A stretch of 64,000 nucleotides of DNA, taken from Bilabrum cf. latius (taxonomy: Eukaryota; Bigyra: Bicosoecida; Bigyra; Bicosoecida). Under the pieces are notes generated by a model. That model was not told the origin of the DNA. It made no database searches and saw only the letters and a program-made list of their open reading frames with translations. The stretch covers positions 496,001-560,000 of the forward strand of contig OZ237736.1 in the NCBI GenBank assembly GCA_965178125.1. Reading direction: 5' to 3'. This document shows, in pieces, positions 13,001 through 24,641 of the stretch; the first letter of the stretch is position 1; every line of letters begins with the position of its first letter. The position numbers and the translations under genes are program-made.

Positions 13001-14009
13001 TGGTGGCAACTGCCCTGCTCCCACGGAGCAGCGAGGCCATCGGATACTCGAGGTTGCAACCACCAGGCTGGCCGTGAGCGTCTCGGACGGACCCGGAGAG
13101 AAGCTTGGTCTGCCTCATAGCCAGAGGCAGTTCCCACTGCTGGCTTGCTACTGACAGAAAGAGGGTTTCAAGGGTTGTTTCATCGATGTCTGACTGATTG
13201 CTTGGCAGGAGACACAGGGCTGCGTGCTCCAACCCAAGAGCACTGAGCGAGCGCGCAGCAAGTGCTCGGACGGTCGACGCTGCCAGCGACCTGCGAGCGC
13301 GAGCGGACACGGGAGTGTGCAGCCCACTGCCTGCTGACAACTGGAGAGACGCCAGCCCTCCCACCATACCATTACGAGTGTTTTTTCCTCTCTGCGCAAG
13401 CCGCCTCCCTCTGGACCCGCTCGCTGCACTGCCACGGGAGGCACTCGAGCTACGCACAGCCGCCGGGGCTCGCCTGCGGTTGCGTAACTCTGCGCGAGGT
13501 GTGCGAGTTGCTCTATTCTGCCTATTCCCAGATGACTGCCCGGATCGACCAGAGGCCCGCCTTGCGCCGTTGGTGGCTGGCCGCAGCGCAGCGGAATTGC
13601 TAGCTGCAATGCTTCGTCTGGGTGTGGCAATAGCATTCGCGGCACTGCTTGAGCGACCCGAATGCGAAGAAGCGATTGATAATAGGTCGTCCCCGACCTG
13701 CGATGCATGTCGAGGCCGTCGGGCGGAAGCAACCGGGGCAAGCTTGGCTGCCACAGCGGGTCCAGCCGTTTCTCGCAGCAGTTTCTCCGTGCGGCGAGGT
13801 ACTTCATGGCCTGCCTCAACTAATACGCCCAAAATATCAGCTAGCGCGTCTTGAAGTCGAGCAATCGTCTACTATTGCCGTTCAACGACCTGCAGAGAAA
13901 GGGCTAGCGCGTCTAGAATCCACGCAGTTGAACTAGAACCTAGAGAATGAGCTCGCAGCAGCAATGCATACCAGGCGCATACCTTCTATATATTGTTTTG
14001 GGTTTCCAT
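7077..14009 (-). CDS. Giant WD40 beta-propeller protein (EML/WDR90-like), 13 in-frame TAGs
   Basis: This is a 2310-residue single-exon frame from ATG 14009 to TAA 7077-7079. In-frame TAGs lie at 13986, 13872, 13869, 12195, 12108, 12060, 11166, 10776, 10071, 9855, 8910, 8712 and 8094, with no internal TAA or TGA. The N-terminus is helical (ARLQDALADILGVLV follows the TAG pair). Degenerate WD repeats run from about residue 530 to 1850, and two cross a TAG: GISALQFTPDG-TAG-FLVLLG, and LLVGRQNGVLEAWDAQLG followed by a TAG before AITAIDVSPD. Others read ICVGSSDGTMSRW and LDFSSDFRALRIADAS. Spacing with 'ASHP' and 'W..W' signatures recalls EML/WDR90 microtubule proteins. Ser/Gly-rich linkers separate the blades, and the C-terminus is an RG-rich tract. 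A cytoskeletal or centriolar role is inference only. Confidence 0.82.
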
Positions 14010-14142
14010 TGTTTCTTGCAGTATTGCAACCGCTCTTGTGCTGAGGCAGACTTTAAACGTCACCGGAGCCCCCTTTTTTTTTTTGGCTCCGCACCCAACA
14101 AAATATGCTCAAAACTACGTGCGAATTCGAAGTCTTGGCATC

Positions 14143-15459
14143 ATGGAACTTCGATTTGGACTCGATTCGGTAGAGAAGTGGGTGAAGAACACGCACGGGC
14201 CAGTAAAAGCCCCATTCAGGTTGTTTCACGGGGCCATAACATCCCCTCAGGCTGCTGCGCTCATTGCGCATGCGGTACGTGAAGGAGCTTCGCGGGATTT
14301 TCTCGGATACTTTGTTGACACACACTTGGCTGGGCTTGAGGGGTGGCTTAGCCACTTGTCGAAGGCAAGGAGGGCCTGGGAGAGTCTTTTCGAATTGGTT
14401 GCGTGGAGTAGTTTGCAAGACTAGCTTGCAGCGCGCCAGACTGCCTTGAACGCTAGCCACCGCAGTAGAATAAAATCCCTTGCTTTTCTTCGATCAGCTT
14501 CAGAGCGGAAGCGCTGGCTATCGGTCGGCCGCACCGACACAGGACATCGACTTGTCGCAGGCTCACCAGCACCAGATGGAGCAGGCGGCAGTAGAACACC
14601 AGTGTTAGCCGGTAAGGCACTTGAACTGACCACCTAGTTCGTATGTAGTCAGGGTAGCACGACTCCAGAATCTCTTTAGAAAGGTGCTGACGCTCCTGCC
14701 GACAGCAGCGGCGCCGCTGCACACATTTCCATCCGGTCATTGCACTCGTGCCTATCGATGCTTGACGACTTGCTCGCCATGGCAAAGCACGACGGATGCA
14801 AGGGTGCTCTTCCTTCGGCTCCGTTACCAGCGGTAGCATCCGGCGCAGCTGGCGCAGCCGGCCCGCTCCCCCGTCTGCCTGCCAGTGAGGTCGAGGTCGA
14901 GAACTGTCGGGGGACACCTGCCCTTCGGCTCTGTGCTTCAGCGTGGGGTTTAATTGAAAGAGGTATTACAGGGCTTCAACGGGCATCCCTTGACGAAATT
15001 GAAGCGAGCAAGAGAGAAATCGAGGCTGTCATCGAAGGCAGAATGCGCAGTGCAAGGGCTTTTGCTGAAAGCAAAGCACGGAGCTTGCTGAACAGCCTTT
15101 GGACCCCTGAATACTCCGACTCGTGTACTGGCCCAACTTCTGGCTCTCCTGCCACTACCGCCGCAGCACCTGCTGCTAGCGATGCAGCGGGTCCAGGCAC
15201 AGGCAGCAAGGGCGCACCTCCCGCAGACACCTCTACCTCTGACATTCAACGCATTGCCAAGGCTGCGCATGCGTCGGCTGAATCGGATTTGCGCGCATCA
15301 TAGTCTCGCGTGGACAAGATGGGTGCTTCCATATTGCGAGCGAGGCTTGGCGCCATCGCTGCAAAGCAACTGCTCGAGGAGCAGATGAGAGATGCAGCCG
15401 GAGCGAACGTGACGATAGTCGTGCCCAATCTGGAGGGGGATTCGGCGCTCAGAGGCTAA
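14143..15459 (+). CDS. Unknown helical protein with four in-frame TAGs
   Basis: This is a 438-residue frame from ATG 14143 to TAA 15457-15459, with TAG at 14422, 14635, 14677 and 15301. The start MELRFGLDSVEKWVKN gives a sensible helical N-terminus. A second helical region around residues 270-325 (DEIEASKREIEAVIEG) and a C-terminal one (GAIAAKQLLEEQMRDAAG) lie on either side of TAG 15301. The middle is Ser/Ala/Gly-rich. Reading TAG as Gln gives plausible helices (for example SLQD-Q-LAARQTAL). It is divergent to the WD40 gene, with 133 bp between the two ATGs. No family is recognised. Confidence 0.6.
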
Positions 15460-15691
15460 GCATTGCGAGAAGTTACTGCAAGCTTCACCAATACACAGTA
15501 GCTGAGTGGAGCTGCTGTGAATCTGACTTCGACGTTCACACAGTGGTTCATTGACGGGCACAGGTAGTCCCTGCCGGTTGCGTTTGCTGTTTGAGCTGCG
15601 CAATTCATGGCTGATAGGCACGATAGCTGACCACAGAGGTGATAGAATGTTATAATGGGGCAAGGCTGACGGTTCTCCTGCCTTTCATGCA

Positions 15692-15916
15692 GGTGCGGAG
15701 GGCCCGGACACTGCGGAGGGCGGAGCGGCTGGGCTTGCGGCTGTGCCACCGCTGGAGGCGAAGCGCCTTGGAGGATACGAAGCCTGCGAACGACTCCTAT
15801 GGAAAGCAGTATTGCATCTCGCATTGGAATGGAATTGCGGGCACACTTTGAAGAACCCGGAACCATGGGCAGTTCGTTCCGTTGCGATTTGTGCAGAGTT
15901 GATGGCATCTTTGTGA
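15692..15916 (+). pseudogene. Ankyrin-like exon or relic duplicated from the neighbour
   Basis: An open stretch ending at TGA 15914-15916 follows a good acceptor-like sequence (pyrimidines then ATGCAG at 15687-15692). It encodes VPPLEAKRLGGYEACERLL, which closely matches VPPLEAARLGGHEACVSLL near the C-terminus of the next gene (about 17730-17790). No ATG or donor exon was found, and an in-frame TAA lies just upstream at 15653. It is either a lone exon of an unresolved gene or a fragment left by local duplication. Confidence 0.4.
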
Positions 15917-15940
15917 ATTCGTAACCTCTGCCAGTTTAAT

Positions 15941-17824
15941 ATGGCTGGGGCAAAGCATGGTAGACTTGAGGTCGACTCGTTCAGCTTGGATGAGTTGCGA
16001 GAACGCATGGATCGTTCCATAGTTTTGGATCTCTCGAAAGGATGGAAGCGCGGGCCCAAACGGGGTGCTGCGCGCTTTCTGGCCCTGTTCCAATGCGTGG
16101 AGAGCTTGGTACTTAGCAGCTACAGTGGGACTGGCGCTGGGCGACATTTGGCGCGCATAGTTCGAGAGTGTCAACATTTGCGCGAACTAACTGTTGTTGG
16201 GCTGCTCATGCCCCAACAAGGCTTGGATCGAATTCTGTTTGCCGCCGGACAGCATCAAAGTCTCCGATCACTCAGTTTGATTCACACGCCGAATCCTGGT
16301 GCTTCTGCGTTGCTAGCCTTGTGCAGCAGTCTATCGCTTCGATCCATCCATCTGGTCGGGTCAAAGGTGTCTGGCGAATGCAGTGCAGTAATTAATCAGT
16401 GCTTGGTCAGACCAGACTGCATGATCGAGTCTTTAACTCTGGGGCTGGCCCAGTTCTCGCCGCGCGAGTGTCTGGATCTCGGCGAGGCACTCAGCCGAAA
16501 CTTGTCGGTGCGTGAACTCTGCCTCAAGGCTCGCGGCGACAGCATGCGGATTCCTGATATAATGGACTCTGTGAGCCACTGTGATGGCCTCTTGTCCCTA
16601 CAATTCAGCGACTTGCGCCAGGAAATCCCTGCTGATTGGCTTTCGCGGGAAGCACGATTGCCGCCGGCGTTGGTACGGTTCTTGACCACATGCACTTGGG
16701 GCGGAGCTCGTGGCTGGACCAAGAGCCTGTCCAATACCTTTGCAAGAAAACTAGGCATGAAGTGTGCTCTGATCCGATACGACGACGCCACCGGAGGGGA
16801 GAAGCTGGGATTATTTGACGCGAGAGAGGTGCCACCTACGACTGTGCCAGCCTCGGCCTGGTTGACCAGCCCAACTCCTCCAACGCTGGTCAGAGCGGTT
16901 TCCCTCCTGCACCTGCTCGCAATGGGACGCCCACTATCCACGGATGCCGTGCTTGATTATGTCCTGCGTGCTGTGCTGCACGACAGAAGCTGCCATGCGG
17001 TACAGCTGGCCCGTCTGGGTCAGGTCCTGTGTTGCGTTGGGGGTGCGAGAGCACCATGGGGGGAAGATGACCCGGGACGCATGGCAGTGAGCATCACAAA
17101 GGCAGCGCGATACTGGAAGCCTGGGCTTCCTGACGCCCCTGTCGAAGACGCGGAGGGACGGCCGGCCGGGGGTGCTGGCTTCGGATTTGCCGAAGCGCTT
17201 GCTGCCGACACGAGCCGAGGCTCACGCACACGCGGGGGCGCCAGCAAGAATAAGAATAAGAAGAATAGCCATTCAAACGATAAGCGGTAGATCCTCTCAA
17301 GATCACGCCGTCGTCGTGGCGCTGTGGAAGGCGCGCTCGCCTGCATGCTTAGATCTGGATTGGTGGCTGCCCTGCGGAGCCGGAGCATTTTGGAATTGGA
17401 AGCTGCCTCCAGCGAGCGAGCGATATTTGGAGGTGGTGCTCGCCCGAAAGGGTGGTGGAAGCATGACCCGAAACACTACCGGCGGGCAATTGCCGTAGAG
17501 TAGTTCAGTGCTGCAGTCCGTGGCCTGGTAGGAACGCTAGCCGACCGCCGGGGCATTCCAATGGTCCAATGGAGAAGGGCAGTGGAGGCCAAGCGGGACG
17601 CTGCCATGGTGTTTCAGGCGGCCGCAGAAGGCAGGCCCCTGGAGCTGGCAAAGCGGTTGCGGCTCGGCGTGCTGGCGGGCGGGCTGGGCATTGCGGGTCG
17701 GCTACGTCTTGGGGACAGTCCTGTGCCACCGCTGGAAGCGGCGCGGCTGGGCGGGCACGAAGCTTGCGTGAGTCTCCTGGTGCAGGCAGCGTCTCGTGTT
17801 GGTCCTGATCCGGGCGCAGGCTGA
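15941..17824 (+). CDS. LRR protein with C-terminal ankyrin-like repeat
   Basis: This is a 627-residue frame from ATG 15941 to TGA 17822-17824, with TAG at 17288 and 17501. The N-terminal third has irregular leucine-rich repeats (LRELTVVGLL, LRSLSLIHTP, LRSIHLVGSKVSG, IESLTLGLAQ, VRELCLKARG). The middle is a helical region, then a basic NKNKKNS tract immediately before the first TAG. After the TAGs come helices and one ankyrin-like unit (PLEAARLGGHEACVSLLVQA). Under the standard code the protein would end in the basic tract at 17288. The ankyrin-like end and the open frame to TGA argue that the longer protein is real. It is probably a protein-interaction scaffold; the partner is unknown. Confidence 0.65.
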
Positions 17825-18021
17825 GGCATCTCCTGCTTGGCTAATTGCTTACATCTGCAGGAGTTTTTTTCCGAATGTCTATCTTTTCATTTCTGTAACA
17901 CTTTGGCATGGTGGACCACGGCGCTCGCCTCGAGTGGGGGCCTTTGCTTCCCGGCAATCCATCGATGCTTCGCGCATGCGCGGATTCTAACAAGACTCGT
18001 CTCCAGATTCCTCTGGTACAA

Positions 18022-19139
18022 TCACTCCTGCTTCTTGGCCAGGAAGTCGTACATGGACCCGAAGTCCTTGGTGGCGTACCCGTGCTGAGAGATGAGCTCG
18101 TACATTGCAAGCGCCGTACTGCCCGCCGGCAAGGGCGCGTTCACCGCCTGGGCCGCCTATGCAGCAAGTCCGAGGTCCTTGCGCATGAGAGCAGAGCCGA
18201 ACCCGCCCTGGTACTCCCTCGAGGATGGCACCCCCTCCATGACGCCCGGCACGGGGTTGTACGTGTCTGAGCTCCAGCACCTGCCCGTGGATGTGTTCAC
18301 GATGTCTGCGAGCACCTTTGGGTCCGCGCCCAGCTTGATACCGAGGTTCATTGCCTCACTCACGCCCAGCATGCTGATGCCGAGGATGAGGTTGTTCACG
18401 ATCTTGGCGACCTGGCCCGTGCCGGCAGCGCCGCAGTGCACGGTCTTGGCTCCCATTGCATTCAGCAGCGGCTTGGCCTTTGCTAGGGACTCCGACTCGC
18501 CGCCCACCATGAACGTGAGGGTGCCTGCCTCGGCACCGCCGACCCCTCCGGACACGGGTGCGTCCAGGAGCCCCAGTCCCTTGCTGCTGGCCTCGCCCGC
18601 TAGCTGCTTCGTCACGTTCGGGTCGATCGTGGAGCAATCCACAAGCACCGGCTTCGAGGCGCTGCCTGCTGCCAAGTCGAACACTTCTTCTCGCAGCACG
18701 CGTGCGACGTGCGGAGAAGATGGCAGCATGGTGATGATGGCCTCTGCGCCCTCGACGGCATCCTTCACTGTCGCAGCGCTGGCGCCTCCCGCTTCCACCG
18801 TAGCATTGGCAGCCTCGGGATTGACTGCGGATAGGTGGAGCTTAAATTAATCCTTTGGCCCAGTCACATACAATCGTGGGTCACATGATGCACCCGTGCT
18901 GCCATAGATCTGCTATGAATGTGAGAGTCTTACGGTCAAATGCCTTCACGCTGTGGCCTGCCTTGCACAAATTGACCGACATGTGAGATCCCATGTTACC
19001 TAGACCAATAAAACCAACCTGCGATGCTAGTGGGCTCTAGTTCTGCCGAATGGGGCAGTGATCCCGCGCAGTTGCACTCCAGTTGCTGCTGCCGTCTGCT
19101 CTACCTCACATGGATATTTTTTGATCCAGCAGCCGACAT
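18022..19139 (-). CDS. HIBADH: 3-hydroxyisobutyrate dehydrogenase family, three exons
   Basis: Exons 19139-19110 (only 30 nt), 19018-18934 and 18824-18022 join to a 305-residue protein; introns are 91 and 109 nt, GT-AG. Family marks: the NAD-binding VGFIGLGNMGSHM at residues 11-23, substrate motif DAPVSGGVGGAEAGTL, and catalytic lysine in GTGQVAKIVNNL. It oxidises 3-hydroxyisobutyrate to methylmalonate semialdehyde in valine breakdown, or a related beta-hydroxyacid. One in-frame TAG (18157-18155) follows KDLGLAA; the protein continues with AAQAVNAPLPAG and a family-typical C-terminus to TGA 18022. The TAG falls at a variable surface position of a helix, where Gln is acceptable. No mitochondrial presequence is evident. 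It is divergent from the GH31 gene. Confidence 0.9.
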
Positions 19140-19324
19140 GGTGCGACGTACACTCCCCACAATGCACGACTTGGCTACTCGAGAAGCTCTAGACGCAAGC
19201 ATATCGCCAGAAAGTAACTTGATTGCAGACCAGCTGCAAACAGTGGTATATTGCCAAAATACACGCTACAACATCTGAAGTTGCCTTTGGGAACGCGTCA
19301 GTTCAATTTTGATTCACACCTCCA

Positions 19325-22213
19325 ATGAAGAGTAGTGTTGTGCTACTTGCGAGCCTAGCTCTATGTGGCATTGTTTCAAAGGGCGCAAGCCCTGTCCCTG
19401 ATCCCAAGGCTGTAGTCTTGCATGGCCACATGCGCGTCACGATCCTGAGCGATTCGTTGGTGCGGATTGAAGCTTCGAACACGTCATCGGCCGGTGCAGT
19501 TGATGACAATATAGAATTCGATGACAGAGCGACACTTGCAATGGTCAACCGCCTGACCGATGTCCCCAAGTATTCTGTCAAGCAACTAAACTAGACCGCG
19601 ATTTAGATCACACTTCCGACAATGCAGATTGAGCACAATGCCGTGTACTCGCCGCCTTCGAAGCAGTGCTCGGATTCATCAAAGTGGCAAAATGGTACGG
19701 ATTAGACTGGCGGCTCGCGAAGCCCATCGTATCCAGAAGGCACCCGGGTAGCCTCGCCAGAAGCGTGCTGCGACACGTGCGCTAGCGACCCCCACTGCAC
19801 CGCATGGGTTTTTTCAACTGAGGCAAAGGCGGCTGATGTCAATTGCTATCCCATGGGACTGATTTCTGGCACAGTAGCCCACGATCATCGCATCTTCGGC
19901 CGTGCGGACGGGTCGATCCTCACCCCCGACAACTTTGCCATCCGCACTACCGGGGGAGCCGAGTGGCGCCCCGGCACGCCCGACTCTGGGAACCTAAATG
20001 GAACCGCTCGCGATGACTTCAACTGTGCGAATAAAATACCAGTACAGGAGTGCATCGCAGACCTCTGGGACCGCCTTACCCCAGGGCTGATCTCGATTCT
20101 GGGATGGACTCTCATCGATGACAGCGCGACGCCTCGCTTCGACAAGGAGGGAGGTCCCGATAGCGGCTGGCACGAGAGCACCTTCATCGATGAGAGCGAC
20201 TGGTACTTTGCCGCGTACGATTCCTCTCTCACTGGCGAGCCGGTGCCTGACTACAGGAGGTCGTTGCAGTCGTTCGCGGAGGTGTCCGGCCGCCCGGCCC
20301 TGCCTCTCCGTGGGGCGTTCTTGCCGGCATACTCGCACTACTACCCGTACGGCGAGAACATCATCGGGAAGCAGACCCTGGCAGGGTACAAGGAGCATGG
20401 AATGCCGCTGGGGGTGCTGGTTTCTGACCTATTCTGGCACGAAGTGACCGTGCCTAAGCAGTGCAACCCGTACGGCGGATACATGTGGAACCAGACCCTC
20501 TGGCCCGACCCCAACGGGTACCTGGAGGAGCTGCATGGAGGCAAGTCCGAGTACGGCGCCCCGCTGTATTTCACCGTGAACGTCCACCCGCAGATGGGGG
20601 TGGATCCGTGCCAGGACGCCTACCTGCCGATCGCGAAGGCCATCGGGTTCGACACCTCGGGGAACAAGACCATCCCGTGCGACTTGGCCAACAGCACATT
20701 TAGCGATGCTTTGATGGAGTACGTCATCAACAGTCCATCGAGGTCCAACATCGACTTCATGTGGACCGATTACGGGGGCTGCAGCTCCGGGTCGAGCACT
20801 ATGGACAAGTCTTTCAACATGCTGTGGACGAACATCGTGTTCGCCAGGCAGAACCAGAAGCAGTTTGGCGGAATCAACGCATTGCAATTGCATGATTCGC
20901 AGGAGTCCAACTCCCTTGTGCTCGCAGATGACGCGCAGGGCGGGTTCTCGCGACGTCCCATGGTGCTGTCTCGCTTCGGTGGACTTGGGAACCAGCGGAC
21001 GCAGGTTGGATTCAGCGGCGACACGCACCAGTGCATGGAGGTGTTGGAGTGGCAGGTGGCTGCAACTCCCATGGCCAGCAACGTACTGTTCACGTACTGG
21101 TCCAGTGATATCGGCGGATTCAAGCCTTCCGGCGTGGGGCCGGGGTGCAGCGGCAGCTGGCAGGCAGGGAACAACACGCAGGGGGAGCTGTACCTGCGAT
21201 GGATCCAGTTTGGTGCGTTCAATCCCATCATGCGGACCCATTGCACAGAGTGCATCGGCCGCGACACGTTCGCACCGTGCACCTACTGCGAGCGGCACGC
21301 CTGGAAGTGGCCTGATCTATTTGGTGCCATGAAGGACGCGTTCGTGCTTCGTGGTATGATCCAACCGTTCCTGTACTCTGAGGGGTTCCGCACCTACCAG
21401 ACTGGCACTGGGGCCTTCCACTCCATGTACGTCGACTATCCCAATTCGACGGAAGCCTACGACGTTGCCCACTCCCAGTACATGATGGGCACCTCGGTGA
21501 TCGTGGCACCCGCGGTGCAGTTCATCGAACCGGGAGCCACCACCACCAAGGTGAGCGTCTGGCTGCCAGAGGAACAGTCGCAGTGGGTGGCCTTCGATGG
21601 CAGCAGAACTGAGCAAGGCAGCCAGACGATTGCCGTGGATGCCGGTCTGGACGATGTGCCCGCGTTCGTACGCGCTGGCACGCTGCTGCCTTTGCAGACC
21701 CCGGACAGCTCGATGAACGGGGCAAACGCCACCGCGCCTGACACCCTCCTCTGGACGATGTGGCTCCAGCAGAACCGCGCCCCCACGCAGTCTGGCTACG
21801 AGCTTTTCGAGGACGATGGGGTGACGGTCGCGTACCAGACGGTGACGGACGCCGCCGAGTCCAACGTCAGCACTGTGACGAGTGCCACCGCGTCAGTGAC
21901 CACGACCCAGCTGGAGATCTCGATCGTGGGCACGCAGGGAACATATGAAGGATCTCCCACGGCTCGCAAGCACTGGTACAACGTGCGGGGCTTCGGGCAC
22001 AGCACGGGCGGCAAGGGTCCTTCTCGCGTGGAGGTGGACGGCAAGGTCGTACCGGAGATCGACAGGTCTTCCTCTGCGGACTTTGGGTTCTTCGTGGTGG
22101 ATGCCGCCGCTGCAACGAACCAGACTCTGTCCAGTCCCGAGGGCACCTTGGTGGTGCGCGCTGGTGGGGCTGTCCCTGTAGACGAGCTTCACTCGCTGCG
22201 TGTCACGTTCTGA
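19325..22213 (+). CDS. Secreted glycoside hydrolase family 31
   Basis: This is a 962-residue frame from ATG 19325 to TGA 22211-22213, with TAG at 19592, 19604 and 19703, all in the N-terminal domain. A signal peptide starts it (MKSSVVLLASLALCG...). GH31 marks are clear: the nucleophile region FMWTDYGGCSS (Asp near residue 481), the acid/base block YWSSDIGGF (Asp near 597), and ELYLRWIQFGAFNPIMRTH. A C-terminal beta-sandwich follows. The enzyme cleaves alpha-glucosidic or alpha-galactosidic bonds outside the cell or in a lysosome-like compartment. WTDYGG is not the usual WxDMNE, so the substrate may not be starch. A cysteine-rich insert (CCDTCASDPHC) sits before the catalytic domain. Confidence 0.9.
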
Positions 22214-22438
22214 TCACCAGGGCGTACAGACCTGAAGTTCCGCGTTGCGTCGGATGGCTGTGGTGGGCCCTTGCTTTGTCTTGAGGGGTACGGCCTGGCG
22301 GTGGATGCCGACTGTTCTGGCGTGTGCCTAATTGTGGCTTGAAGAACTTAGCATTCTTGTTTATGATCAATGCTTCTGTACAGCTGACTCACCCAAGACC
22401 CACGCCCGGCTATTGCCCAGCCTGTGGCCGCCAGCAAG

Positions 22439-24460
22439 TCAGCGGTTGCGGCCCTTCTTTGACGGGGGTTCACCGCTACTTGCACAGCCGCCACTGGATG
22501 CCACGATTGGTCGTGGGCGCACACTACCGATTGCCGGTGCATCGGCACCAGTGATGCCGGTGTTGATGCCGATGCTGAAGAATCCGCTCGACCCCCTAGG
22601 CCCATCATCCCTGATTAGGTGCACTGCACTGTCCACGCTATCCTCCGTGGCAGCGGACTCTCGGCCAGAAGCAGAAGCAGCGGTGTCGTTCACTCCAGCC
22701 CCTCTGGCGACCACGGCGTCTGCCAGCCCCACCGATCCAAGAAGTGGGCCACCGCTACCCAAAGGCTTGTCGGCAAGAATCTCGACAACGTCATGGTTAG
22801 CAGTGCTTTCAGTCTGCCCTGAGATTTCATGCTCTATTTCCTACTGCAGGCTATTCCAGGCACGCAGTCGTTCAGGTCTGACGGGAAGCGTGTGACCTGG
22901 CTGGCATGAGGTCGCGATCTGCGTGCCTTTCACTCCCACGCCACTGCCAAGTGCAGCAGTGGAAGCGGCATGGGCACCCGCTGCTGCTTGAGGCATCCCT
23001 AGCATGCCAAAGTCTGACGTGCTGCTTGGGACACCATCATCCGTTGCGAGCAGCGTTGCCTAGTCTCCGTTGGAAGAAATGGAGCCCGTAGAAGATGACG
23101 AAGTGCTGCTGGATGGCCAGGGGTAGCGCGGGCTGGCAGCACCTGGTTGGACTCCGCAGCTCCAGCCAAATCCATTGGTAGCTTGGGGCACGATGGGACT
23201 TCTGGCGCTGCTCATAGTTGCTGCACCAGCTGCGGAGGCAGCGTGCCCGCCGCCGCTGAACGACCTCACCCGCAACAGATGTGAAGCCGGCACAGGCAGC
23301 GGCCACTACCACTGTGAAGGGGATTGGCGCGCGAATGCAATGCTCCGCGATCCCCCAAGCCCGGGCGACATTGACCCCTGCGACATCGTGTCTGCACTTA
23401 GCACACTGCCGAACTCCTCAGTTGTCCCATCCAGAGCGGGTGGCCCAGACGCGGCTCCAGAGTTCCTAGCACGAACCAGATCGACCGAGCTGGATGCCAC
23501 TTCGACGGCAAGCTGTGGATCATCGGTGATTGATATCCCTCGCAGCTGAGCGTGCGCAGAACTCGGAGCTCTCCCTCCGGCTTTGTCCATTGGCAAACTA
23601 CGAGGAGGTGCTGTAGCAATAGGGGGCCTTTGACCTTTCCGCGGCTTCTCAGAAGGAGAGGAAGGACAGACAGCGTTACTCTTTGATATTATTCTCGATC
23701 GCCTTGGCCTTGCGCCGAGCTTGCGACCATCTCCTTTGCCGCTGGCAGCAGAGCTTGCGATCCCTTCGCCTTGTGCCATTCCGCTGCAAGCAAAGTTTTC
23801 GATTGCTGCCGGTGCTTCGCCAAGCTCCTGCCTTAGAATAGCTGGCAAGCTTTCCTCCTTGCCTTCAAGAACAGCAGTTTTCCACCACTTGGAGAATTGA
23901 CTCTTGCTCGACCCGATGGCAGCAGAGACCCTCTCTGCAATAGGCGGAAACCACCGCTTCCTCTTTTTCTTGCTTCTTAGCCGACTCTTCTTCATCTAAT
24001 CTATTCTCTTCTTGAATTTAGCGACACGCTTCGCAGACTCCGTCAAAGACGGTGTTGACGAGCTCATGTCTTGAAGCCGCTCTCTGACGAGCCGTCTGAC
24101 TTGGTCAACGTGTTCCTGCCCCTTGGTACCTTGTTGCCAAATTTCTGAAAACCAATATTGCAGATGAGCTAATTTCTCCCTATCCGAGAAAGGCCTGCTT
24201 CGTTTGGATGTGGATGTGGCTGTTGCGACGTTTCCCACCTTTGGCGTCGTCTTTGTACGCTTCGTAGAAGTACTATTTCGGCCTGCCCTTGCTTTGGTAT
24301 CACATGATTGCATAGTTGATGCTTGCGCCTGAGACTTTCTGTGAGGACGTAGAGTGGGAGAGCCGAATCTATCCAAGAAACGTCTGCCAGGCAAAAAGTA
24401 GCCAAGATAAGCGTTGTGGCGTGAGTCAGGCGTGGTCAATCCAACAGCAATGAATAACAT
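22439..24460 (-). CDS. Unknown basic, nuclear-type protein with four in-frame TAGs
   Basis: This is a 673-residue frame from ATG 24460 to TGA 22439, with TAG at 23996, 23306, 23060 and 22841. The N-terminal 150 residues hold a helical block (FSDREKLAHLQYWFSEIWQQ, VDQVRRLVRERLQDM). Right after TAG 23996 comes the very basic MKKSRLRSKKKRKRW, a likely nuclear localisation signal. The remainder is Ser/Ala/Gly-rich and probably disordered. TAG 22841 lies in a helix (LRAWNSLQ-TAG-EIEHEISGQ) where Gln fits well. I do not recognise a DNA-binding fold, although the basic-helical N-part could bind nucleic acid. Its 3' end is convergent with GH31. Confidence 0.55.
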
Positions 24461-24641
24461 AGCCTCTCACAATCAATCACCTGAATGTAAGCTGAAAACA
24501 AGCCACCTTGCGTGCTAATGCTATGAATCCACGATTTCATTGGGTGCTCAAGCCAGAATCTGCACGCAACTACGCTGCATCATTCGAACGTTCGGCTCGT
24601 GCGTCCGATGGAATCGCTGGCGCCAGCCGGCCCCGAGCACC

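Noticed and set aside
11325-13854. Long plus-strand open frames opposite the WD40 gene
   Set aside because: They are shadows of the GC-rich, Ser/Arg-rich minus-strand gene; they contain no motif and break at TAA/TGA.
7077-14009. In-frame TAGs interpreted as pseudogene damage
   Set aside because: Random decay would give TAA, TGA and frameshifts too. Only TAG occurs, in 16 unrelated genes, and the frames stay intact for up to 2311 codons.
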